NCBI GenBank assembly: GCA_034509495.1
Contig: CM067507.1
Coordinates: forward strand, 15,175,351-15,239,350
Source of the DNA: Acestrorhynchus altus
Lineage: Eukaryota; Chordata; Actinopteri; Characiformes; Acestrorhynchidae
Length of the DNA: 64,000 nt
Direction: 5' to 3'
Shown: piece after piece, positions 44,691 to 54,257 of the stretch
Position numbering within the stretch: the stretch's first letter is position 1
How the letters are laid out: every line of letters starts with the position of its first letter
Notes under the pieces: model-generated
Told to the model about the DNA's origin: nothing
The model's input: only the letters and a program-made list of their open reading frames with translations
The model's database searches: none
Program-made: the position numbers and the translations under genes

Positions 44691-47315
44691 TCACAGGTTT
44701 TTCATCCAGTCCAGATTATTGCCCTGAGGGTCACACGGATGGGCTGGGATGTCTGGCATGTTTCCATCATCTCGCACAGGAACTGAGAGGCGATGAACAA
44801 AAGACAAAAAAATGAATCAACTGGGGAATAAACAACAGCAAAGTAACACATCCCTACCAGTGGATCGTTTACCTGGATAGTTGTATGGGACTGCTTTGTT
44901 CATCATTTGTGTGTACTTAGTGAACGGGCTGACCACTGGCACAATAATAGCTGCAGGAAATAAAGAAAAACAGCAAATTACAAAATGTAATATCCAGATG
45001 GCTCTCAGAGTGGTGGGCAAAATAAGGACAGCTTGATTCATTTGGCAGTGTAAACACTGGCTGTGAATGAAATAGACCACTATTTACATTTTAGGGAACT
45101 AATGGGCATGTCCGAACCATAAAGTGGAATTCAAATATGATTGTGAGGGCACTATAATTTCTCACAATTCACTGGTAATTCATAGTAAACATTGTAGCTC
45201 ACGACATGGGCTGATTATAGACCACAATACAACTGTGATTTTCGTTACAAAAAAGTGTAATGAATGGAGTTGACAATGTTTGCTCATACAGCTGCTAGAT
45301 AATCCAGAGACACGAGTTGTTGGATATTAAGCAACATCATCAAGAATGATTCCATAAACAGCACAGAACTTTACTAACTTTAATTCAGAATTCCCTTTGT
45401 GTGTACGGACTTTAAACACAGCATAAAAACTCACATGTTCGCTTATGCGACCAGTGTGTTACTGACGAGGAAGTGTTCAAATTTGTCAGTGTTTCTACTG
45501 CTACTTAGTAAACTAAATAGCCTACACTTATATAGGGCACTACTAATGAGGGAATGGGGATCCATTTCAGTCATATCCAATTTCTGGCATAATTGAAGGC
45601 TTGTTTAATGTACTGACTGTAAGTTAGGCTTGATGACAGGTTTGCAGAAATCTGTAAAAGTGTGCAGAAAGCTGCTAATCTATTAATTAATCTATTTCAT
45701 TAACAGGGAGATAATTAATACGGAGAACTCCACCCAGCTTATTCCAAAGGTATGGGATAATGGAGAATGGAGCGCCATAACTGAGAACACAATTCACCTG
45801 CATCACAGCCCAATGTAGGGCAATTCTATAGTTCTGAATTTGTGCACATTATTTCACATGACATTTAGTCCGCATTTTACAGTGGATTGTATACAATAAA
45901 GCCAAATACAAAAACTGACAAAATGTTGGTACCATATTTGTGTATACAATCATAACTAATTGTATACACAGGCAATTAGGCAGCGCTGGCTCTGTGGAAG
46001 GACAAACATTATTGGCTCAGACAATAAGCAATTAAAACAACTAGTAGACAGAGCTTTCTTTTGTTGTTTTTAATAAATTGGTTTCTCAAAAACTACCACC
46101 AAATTTTAATGTGGTACAGGCACATCTTCAATTAGATCATGTAAACACAGCTTCAATGTTCACATTCAGCCTTCCTGAACAACAGTACTTGGCTATTCAG
46201 CAAAAAATCAAGCAACCAAAGAAACTACTTCCTTAGAAGCCAGCTGGCCATCTAATTAACACCATATAAAAGGATTTCTTTAAAATAAACAACAAACTGA
46301 ACTGAAAACCTTTCATTCACATACAGAATTGGGGAGCAGATATGGGTTGGTCAAGATCAACCTAGCAGTCATTTTAATTGGTTATTCACTAAACTAATTG
46401 TGCTTGTTCTGCCTCAGAGGCAGAACTGCCTCCAGAACAGTTTAAATGAATGATTCTGCAATATGGGTTGTAACGGGTATGTTTGGAAACTCTTTTTCCA
46501 CACAGGTGTTGAATATCTGTTCTAAAAAACATCTGTTTGGATTATGTGTCCTCTGGTATATGTGCACTAATTAGGTTTGAGTTTAAAGTGTAAATGTACA
46601 CTTTCACACTCATGCAGAGAACAGCTGTGCATTGATAATTGTTTTGCTACACATACATTTCTCTGTCATTATTATTTGGTATGACATCATCCAGAATCTT
46701 CCACAAAAAAAGAATGATAAGCCATAATAAAAGCATAATAAATACAAATAAATCATAATAAACCAAACTAAAAGCACAATAAAACCATAATAAAACAATA
46801 AAAACATAAAACATAATAAAGCACAATAAACGCATAATAAACCACAATAAAGCAATAGACCACAATACATCACAATAAACGCATAATAAAACCATAATAA
46901 AACCATAATAAAACCATAATCAAGCATAATAAACCCATAATAAAAGCATAATAAAAGCAGTAAAACCCCACTGACCCAGCAGCCCGAATCCACAGGCGAC
47001 CGTCACAACAGGCTCCTTACTCCAAGCCTTCTTCAGGAAATTCCCGACTAGAAACAGAGATAAAATGATAATGTGTATTAACTCTACCAAACACAACGGC
47101 TGTAATGTCAGAGTACACTGCTCACTCTACAGCAGTGCCAAGGTCAAACACTAAAGCCCTCAATACCAGCAGACCCGGGCCGAGCTCAACCTTTCACCTT
47201 CAGTTGGACCCGACAACATGCAACAGTAATTTTAAAAACACAAGACAGAGTCAGAATAAGGAATAAAAGACTGTCTGGTCGCCCGAGTTCGGATCAAACA
47301 CTCACTGCCTGCCAT
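44691..47315 (-). CDS. ndufa3: NADH dehydrogenase 1 alpha subcomplex subunit 3 (complex I), four exons
   Basis: Coding exons (minus): 47306-47315, 46976-47047, 44873-44950, 44691-44782; phases 1, 1, 1 close and give 83 residues against 84 in human. NDUFA3 is an accessory single-pass subunit of respiratory complex I in the inner mitochondrial membrane. Seen: NFLKKAWSKEPVVTVACGFG, a hydrophobic segment (about residues 16-36), SPFTKYTQMMNKAVPYNYP, then [20 protein letters not shown] ending LDWMKNL, which follows the human protein throughout (remembered human [20 protein letters not shown]). Exon 1 carries only ATGGCAGGCA, joined so that residue 4 is Ile. Intron 2 holds an A/T-rich minisatellite. 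It is head to head with tfpt, about 180 bases between start codon and the first tfpt exon ATG, as in human. Confidence 0.93.
46690..46965. repeat. Minisatellite in ndufa3 intron 2
   Basis: About 275 bases of imperfect 10-base units (CATAATAAAA with CCATAATAAA and CACAATAAAC variants), starting about 10 bases from the exon 2 donor. Yields spurious Tyr/Phe/Leu reading frames on the minus strand. Confidence 0.85.
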
Positions 47316-47494
47316 CTTGCTCCCTGTAGGTGCTGCTTCATGGGAAATGTAGTTTAAATCACCGCGTTGGCTGATGGGAGCTGTAGTACGGCCGGGCGGA
47401 ACGATGACGTGATAAAGCCGCGCGGTGTGTTGACATGTCGGAGTGAAGATGTGTTGGAGATAAACAGAGTCACCGCAGAGACAGAAACAGAGTG
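47316..47494. promoter_or_regulatory. Bidirectional ndufa3/tfpt promoter with ZNF143-like and CRE-like sites
   Basis: Short GC-richer stretch between divergent genes. TGGGAAATGTAGTT (47341-47354) and TGGGAGCTGTAGTA (47375-47388) are two same-direction matches to the ZNF143/SBS core TGGGANTTGTAGT. TGACGTGA (47405-47412) is CRE/ATF-like. No TATA box seen. ZNF143 sites are known at divergent housekeeping and mitochondrial-gene promoters; function here is inferred. Confidence 0.6.
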
Positions 47495-47607
47495 ATGTCG
47501 ATGGAGCACTTTAATAAGGACTCATTTGACCTGCCAGTGTGAACAGTTCATTACTGTTCAGGATCAGTATACACGAACCGATGAGCTGCTGCAGAAACTG
47601 CTGAAAA
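47430..47607 (+). other. tfpt: Probable non-coding first exon of tfpt, with short upstream ORF
   Basis: Ends CTGCTGAAAA before a consensus donor GTAAGAC (47608). The ATG at 47495 opens a 15-codon ORF that stops at 47542. The 5' limit is arbitrary. The tfpt start used here is the ATG immediately after the next acceptor (47964). Confidence 0.45.
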
Positions 47608-47964
47608 GTAAGACATGTTTGACTGCCACTTTCATTTTAGTCTCTCAGTCTGTTATTTACACTAATTATTAAATTAAAAATGTGTTTTGAATCTTTCTGG
47701 ATTATAAATATTTGCATTACTGTAACATTATGATGATGATAATAATAATCATTATTATTATATTACAATTATATCTCGTTAGTGATTGTACTGTGAACTC
47801 ATGTCTGCATTAAGTCAGTTATGTAGGCAAGTACATAATAAATAAATAAGTTATGAAGGTAAGACAAAAGATTATCCTGTCTCAGAATCCTGCCTCATGT
47901 TGTGACCTTCTGTCTGCTTGTGATGCAACCCTGTAGCTCTGCATTTTCTCCTGATGTGTTGTAG

Positions 47965-50900
47965 ATGATGGAGGATTTCTCAGGCTTGGCTTTGCCACCA
48001 CTCTTTGGGGGTCACATTCTGGAGACCGAACTGGAGGCAGCTGGAGTGGAGCTGGATCCAAGTGGCACTGAAATCCTGGACAGTGATGTGCCTGCAGCTG
48101 GATCAGGGCAGGATGGTGAAGATGAACGAAGAGAACTGGACAAAAAGAAGTATCAGGCCCTGAGCAAGAGGTGCAAGGAAATCGAACAGGTAAGCAAGAG
48201 CTTTGACCTCCAAACATGTGGTGGCCATAAAATAATAACAGTAACTGGTCACATCTCTACTTTACTTTACTTTTATGTTTTATTTAAACTGTTTGTAATC
48301 CCATGAGATATTTTCCTGGCTATATTTATCTGCTCTGTGAATTTTACCTGAATCTTTCTAGGCTACTTTGTCAAGTTTAGACTCTGGTAATACACAATGT
48401 GTGCCAATCCAATTTTGCTGTAAGTTTTTTTTTTTGTTTTTTGTTTTTTTGCACAAATATATTATCACCCAATTTGTATTGTTCTCACATTTGTTCTTAT
48501 TTTTCTGTCAGATATATAACTCATCCCACAATTTTTTCAATCTCAATACTGTTCCAACTGCAAACCGTTCAGGCTCATTGTGTGATTTCGACTGGTATTG
48601 TGCACGATTCTTGCAGATTTTTTCCAAAAGACATGGCTTTCACACTCTTCTTATGTCACAATGATACAAATACACAATACCCAACAAACCAAATGAGCTA
48701 CCACAACAGCAGCTTGACAACTACCAGAGACACCATAGCAACCATCTGGGATACCTTAGCAACTGCCTGTTAACTTACTTACTAGCAACCACTATACAAC
48801 ATACAGTGCATCCAGAAAGTATTCACAGCACTTCACTTTTTGCACATTTCATTATGTTACATTATGAATTTTTTACATCAACGATGATAAATTGCTAATT
48901 TGCTAATTTATTCAAAAATAAAAATGAAAAATATGTACACAAGTACTCACAGCCTTTGCCATGATGCTCAAAATGCTCTGGTGCATCTTGTTTCCACTGA
49001 TCATCCTTCAGATGTTTCTACAGCTTGATTGGACACCTGTGGTACATTCAGTTGACTGGACATGATTTGGAAAGTCACACACCTGTTTATATAAGATCCC
49101 ATATTAGACAGTGCATGTCAGAGCAAAAACCAACCCATGAAGTCTAAGGAATTTTCTGTAGACCTCAGAGACAGGATTGTTTAGAGACAGATCTGGGGAA
49201 GGATGCAGAAAAAAATTCTGATGCATTAAAGGTACCAGTGAGCACCCTGGCCTCCATCATGCGTGAATAGAAGACATTTGGAACCACCAGGACTCTTGGA
49301 CTTATCTACCCGGCCAAACTGAGTGATCATGGTAGGAGGACCTTTGTCAGGGAGGTGACCAAGAACCCAATGGTCACTCTGACAGAGCTCCAACATTGCT
49401 GGAGTTTGCCAAAACGCACCTAAAGGAATCTCAGACCATTAGAAACCAGGCATCCTCCAAGCATTGTGTCTGGAAACCAGGCACTGCTCATCAAATAGCC
49501 AATACCATTCCTTCAGTGAAGCATGGTGGTGGCAGCATCATGCTGTGGGGATGATTTTCTGCAATAGGAACTGGACTAATTGGGATCAAGGGAAAGATGT
49601 ACAGAGGCATCCTTGATGATAACCTGCTCCAGAGCACTCTGGACCTCAGACTGGGCTGAAGGTTTATCTTCCAACAGGAGAACTTAACTAAGCACACAGC
49701 CACGGTGGATTCAGGACAACTCTGTGAATGTCCTTGAGTGGCCCAGCCAGAGCCCAGACTTGAACCTGATTGAATGTCTGGAGAAATCTAAAAATGGCTG
49801 ATGCTCCTGTGAGGTTCTGTAAAGAAGAACGGGAGAAACAGGTGTGCTAAGCTTGTAGTATACTCAAAAATACTTGAGGCTGCAATTCCTGCCAAAGGTG
49901 CAACAATGTATTGAGCAAAGGCTGTGAATACTTATGTGCATGTTATGTTTTGTGATTTATCTATTTCATAAATATGTAAAGATTTCAAACACTAATACTT
50001 TCCGGATACACTGTATAGCCTAATATACCATTGCAGTCACCTTGCAATTGTGTAGCAAGCACCTGCAATGCCATAGAAACTACCTGATACATCATAGTGG
50101 CCAGCTAGCAACAGCATAGAAACCACCTTTGGTACCACAGCAACCACATAGCACCATTTGGAAAACATTTAAGCTGTGCCATTTAACAATTATATAATAT
50201 GTCTTCTTCAGGAAATGCTCTTTTGTAGTTTCTCATGCTGCTCTTTTCTCAGGTGAATGAAAGGATACTGGGTCGTCTTCACCAGGTTCAAAGACTAACA
50301 CGCAGAATGAAGAAAGAGAGAAGGCAAGGGAGACATCAAAACTACATGCTTTTAATTTTATCTTTATTTAATGTTTTATTATTATTATTTTAATACTTAT
50401 TGCTATTATGGTTTGTTTAAAATTTTAAAACATAAAAAGTAGATTCTTTTTGTGTGGTGTTTCTAAAAAGTTTCTAAGTATGCGTGTGCATCAGGTTCCT
50501 CATGAAGACTCTGGACTCCTATGGAGATGACTACAGAATGGCCCAGCTCACCATTCCTTTAGAGGTGAGGTTCATGTCGGCCAAAGAGCCTAATCAGACC
50601 TGTTTCAGCTGCAGTTTTCTCTCAAAGCAGGGAGACTTCAGTCAGGAATTTTCTGCATGTACAGTAGTGTTCAAAATAATAGCAGTCCAATATGACTAAC
50701 CAGATTAATCACTGTTTTTGGTATAAATTATATTACCACATGACAAACGATTTACCAGTTGGTGCAGTAGATTCTTAGAAAGCCAACAGACTCTGCATTC
50801 ATGATGTACATGCTATTGAATCTGTGTATTTGAATAATTAATTCAAAGGGATGTGTTAAATAATAGCAGCGTGGAGTTCAATTAGTGATGACAATCTTTC

Positions 50901-53449
50901 TGTGAGCAAACAGGTGTGAATCAGGTGGCCCTTATTTAAGGGTGAAGCCAGCGCATGCTGTACATGCATTTCTCCTTGAAAGTCTGAGAAATATGGGTCG
51001 TTCGAGACATTGTTCCGAAGAGCAGCGAACTTTGATTAGAAAGTTGATTGTAGAGGGTAAAACTTAAAAAGAAGTGCAGACAATAATAGGCTGTTCAGCC
51101 AAAATGATCTTCAATGCTTTAAAATGGAGAGCAAATCCAGAGAGACATGGAAGAAAACGCTAGACTACCATTCGAATGGATCGAAGAATAGCCAGAATGC
51201 AAAGGCTCAGCCAATGATCAGCTCCAGCATGATCAAAGACCGTCTCAAGTTACCTGTGAGTGCTGTGACAGTTAGAAGACGCCTGTGTGAAGCTAATCTA
51301 TTAGCAAGAAGTCCCCGCAAAGTCCCACTGTAAAAAAAAAAAAAGACATGTACTGAAGCAGATACAATTTGCCAAAGAACACATCAACTGGCCCAAAAAT
51401 AAATGGAGAAACATATTGTGGACTGACGAAAGTAAAATTGTTCTTTTTGGGTCCAAGGGCTGTAGACAGTTTGTCAGACGACCCCCAAACTGGGCATTGG
51501 CATGTTTCTCTTACTATGGTGCTGGGCCTATTTACCGCATACCAGGAATCATGGACCAGTTTGTCTAGATTGTATCGGAATACTTGAACAGGTCATGTTG
51601 CCTTACACTGAAGAGGAAATGCCCTTAAAATTAGTGTTTCAACAACACACCAGTAAATGAGCAAAATCTTGGTTCCAGTCCAACAAAATTGAGGTTATGG
51701 AGTGGCCAGCCCAATCCCCAGACCTTAATCTGATAGATCAAAGATGCTGTTTCTGAGGCAAAATCAAGAAATGCAAATGAATTGTGGGATATAGTCAAAG
51801 CATCCTGGGCTGGAATACCAGTTGACAGGTGCCAGAAGTTGGTTGACTCTATGCAACACAGATGTGAAGCAGTTCTAAAACAATTAGGTTAGTGATTCAC
51901 AGGAATGCTAAATCATAAAAAGGAGTACATATTTTGAGTTTGTAAAGACAAATGCAGACACTGCCATTTTTTTGAATGGCCCAATGTTCATTTTTTGTTA
52001 TTCTCTGTAAAGTATTTACAAATTATATACATTTCTCTTCATGTTTTGATTTGGAAAACAGTATGAAATGTTCCCAATGCATGGAAATAAAAACTACTGT
52101 AAAGATTTTGTGCTTAACTCATGTTTTTAAACACACTGCTATTATTTTGAACACAACTTTGTTGTACAGCAATTCATTTTGATTTCTTTTTTTTACTTTA
52201 AACATGTTTGACTGTTAAATACAGCTAGTTTTAGTTATTATTAGCTCTAGGTTCTGAAGACCTTAGACAAGATGATCAACAGCTTTGTATTCTGAAAAGT
52301 GTTATGATTGTCAGATTTTCCTGCTGGTAAATTGATCCACCACCAGACACTTTGTTGCCTTTAATTTTTTTTGACTGATTTTTTTTTTTTTTTTTTTTTA
52401 AGGATGAGTGTGGCGCTGTTGTAGACAGTGTACCTGCTCGAGATGATGATGGCTCCTCCCCCTCAGTCCCCCACCACTCAACAGGTGGACCCAAGAAAAA
52501 GAGGATTCGAGTTCCAAAGGAGAAAGAAAGGGATGCTCAGGTATAAGGGAAACGGCTCAGACTAGTGCGAAGTGTCTCCTTTTATATAGGAGAACACTTT
52601 ATATAAGTGTTTTATATAAGAACAGTTTATTAAATAAAGTGCAGTTTATTAAAATAGCTTTCACTGGAAATTTACTTCCACTAAATACTACAAATATCCA
52701 ATGCTACATTATGCTTTCAATTCAGTTTATTTTTTTCTGACTGGATGGTCCACATCTGTTTGTCTTTTGTGTGAACTGTCATTTGCTCTTTAATTACCTC
52801 TATGTGCATGTCCAAATCAGCAGTCAAGTGAATTAATTGTATATAATTATGATCAGACAAACCAATTAGCAGCTTTTGTCACACAGAATTGCTTTGAACT
52901 TGAACATCTCTTAGCTGTTCGTTATTAAGAGTGAGACATAGGTTGAAATCGATGAAAGCTTTCACTCCATTAGGCACTGCTGATGTGTTGACACTTAAGA
53001 GTGTACATGCAGTTGAGGGGAAAGAACTCCTTAAGTATCTGATCCTGAGATACATTTAAAAAGTTGCTCAGTTATGATCTTTAAGATTCAGCTTGTTTCC
53101 ACATGGCTCTGTGGAAGATCAAATCAACGTCACATTAAGAACAAAAAAACTGTGCCACTTCATTTGTTCTGAAATGCTAAATGTTATTTTTGAAGAGGTT
53201 ACAAGAGGTGGAAAAAGTGCAACTTTGCATTTAATTCAAGATAATGTCTTGCTTTTAATAACACTGTTATATATCTCCAAATGTATATAGTGTGAAAATC
53301 ATTACCCCAAAAGCTCTCATTTTGTTTTTGTAAATGTAGATTGTGTTGATTTCTAAACCTCTATTCTGTTTCAGGCTGAGTCAGATCTTGCTGTTCTGCC
53401 CGAGGCTTCATTCACTGGCTTCCCGAGCCCCAGCTCCCTGTCTCACTGA
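47965..53449 (+). CDS. tfpt: TFPT (TCF3 fusion partner, INO80 complex subunit F), five coding exons
   Basis: Coding exons: 47965-48189, 50253-50323, 50495-50564, 52403-52540, 53375-53449; phases close, 192 residues. TFPT is a nuclear subunit of the INO80 chromatin remodeller. Seen: ALPPLFGGHILETELE near the N-terminus; a coiled-coil/basic core KKYQALSKRCKEIEQVNERI with RLHQVQRLTRRMKKERRFL, then LDSYGDDYRMAQLTIPLEDE; a Pro/Ser/Asp linker; and a basic GPKKKRIRVPKEKE nuclear-localisation-like stretch. All match remembered human TFPT, which is longer (about 250 residues) at both ends. ATG follows its acceptor directly, giving Met-Met. Intron 3 uses a GC donor (AG-GCAAGG at 50324). Introns 2 and 4 each contain a near-complete Tc1 transposon. 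Confidence 0.93.
48690..50180. repeat. Degenerate ATAGCAACCAC tandem repeat split by a Tc1 insertion
   Basis: 48690-48800 and 50016-50180 consist of imperfect copies of a CATAGCAACCACCT-type unit on both sides of the transposon at 48804-50013, so the element jumped into an existing minisatellite-like array. Confidence 0.65.
48804..50013 (+). mobile_element. Tc1-type transposon, both ends intact, in tfpt intron 2
   Basis: Ends CAGTGCATCCAGAAAGTATT and, inverted, CAGTGTATCCGGAAAGTATT, flanked by TA on each side (48802-48803 and 50014-50015), the Tc1/mariner target duplication. 1210 bases. Transposase remnants run 49138-49810 (for example GAAGCATGGTGGTGGCAGCA) with several frameshifts and stops, so it is inactive. 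Confidence 0.9.
50324..50494 (+). other. tfpt: GC-AG intron of tfpt
   Basis: 171 bases. The reading frame KKERR-FLMKTLDSYGDD requires the exon to end at AG (50323), next to GCAAGG. No GT donor exists in a usable position. The acceptor is TGTGCATCAG at 50494. Confidence 0.75.
50662..52164 (+). mobile_element. Tc1-type transposon in tfpt intron 4
   Basis: Ends carry GTGTTCAAAATAATAGCAGT and its inverse CTGCTATTATTTTGAACAC, bounded by TA (50660-50661 and 52165-52166). About 1.5 kb, a different Tc1 family from the intron 2 copy. Confidence 0.88.
50993..51890 (+). pseudogene. Tc1 transposase pseudogene
   Basis: Start MGRSRHCSEEQRTLIRKLIV, then an in-frame stop after EGKT. Further on, PMISSSMIKDRLKLPVSAVT with VRRRLCEANLLARSP, then FAKEHINWPKNKWRNILWTD and a DESKIVLFGSKG block (the first DDE Asp, in TDES), then NWALACFSYYGAGPIYRIPG. 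At least four frame breaks plus a 12-A run at 51336. Structure: two helix-turn-helix units then a DDE core. Confidence 0.8.
52541..53374 (+). other. tfpt intron 5, no element recognised
   Basis: Unique AT-rich intron sequence. No repeat end or ORF homology seen. Confidence 0.5.
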
Positions 53450-53634
53450 ACCATACTTCAGTGTCAACTCTTGTTTTTTTTTTTTACTTAAAGAAACAGA
53501 GTTCTGCATACTTCTGAGCCATGTGTTGTAATAGGTGTACAGCAAAACAAAGCACTCCTGTGGTGAGAACACAAGTGCTTAGGTTAATGGATTGTTCTTT
53601 GTATTTTGATCAACCAATTATTCCGTTTTTTTTA

Positions 53635-53640
53635 AATAAA
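53635..53640 (+). terminator. tfpt: Poly(A) signal of tfpt
   Basis: AATAAA about 185 bases past the stop codon, following a T-rich run. Confidence 0.6.
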
Positions 53641-53756
53641 TGAGTTAAGTCTGCATACTTGTCTTCAGTCCAATGATAAAAAGTTGTACCTCTGTTGTTG
53701 CATAACCTGCTATTGGAGACCTGCATGGCTGCATGCGATTTCATATGTGTGATCAA

Positions 53757-54115
53757 CACGATATGTCCAAATGTTTGTGAACCCCCCTCTTCTAATGAAT
53801 GCATTCAGCTACTTTAAGCTGCACACATAGCTCTCTCACACACACAGAGCTAGGCCCTGTAGAGAAGCACAATCAATAGAATAGGACTCTGCAGCATTAT
53901 GCTTAATGCCAGACATGAGCTAGAGGGGTATAAATCCCCCAGCACTGAGATGTGGAGCACTGGAACCATGTTCTCTGGAATAACGGTAGTGGTCCATTTG
54001 GGAATAACATTCTACTCATCACTAAATGCAATCAGCTCCTCACAGCAGTGCTCCACAATCTAGTCAAAAGCCTTCCGTGCAGAGGTCAGCATATCTAACA
54101 ATACAGCTGGCACCT
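53757..54115. mobile_element. MITE family A, shortened copy between tfpt and mrpl51
   Basis: Begins ACGATATGTCCAAATGTTTG and keeps the AGCACTGAGATGTGGAGCAC block of the family; the far end is missing. It fills most of the gap between the two convergent 3' ends. Confidence 0.65.
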
Positions 54116-54182
54116 AAATAATGCAAACTGTCACTCTTTAGTCTGTCTGGGTAATAATACAGAAAGGTGTTCAAAGTTAATG

Positions 54183-54188
54183 TTTATT
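54183..54188 (-). terminator. mrpl51: Poly(A) signal of mrpl51
   Basis: AATAAA on the minus strand, about 70 bases past the stop codon. Confidence 0.6.
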
Positions 54189-54257
54189 TAATAATATTTA
54201 CATTAAAATAGGAAATAAGGAGAGACAGAAGGCAGAGGGAACAGCAGGTGAAACAGT

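Noticed and set aside
46610..46993. 127-codon Tyr/Phe/Leu-rich minus-strand frame
   Set aside because: Product of the 10-base minisatellite. Its 5' end overlaps ndufa3 exon 2 in a different frame.
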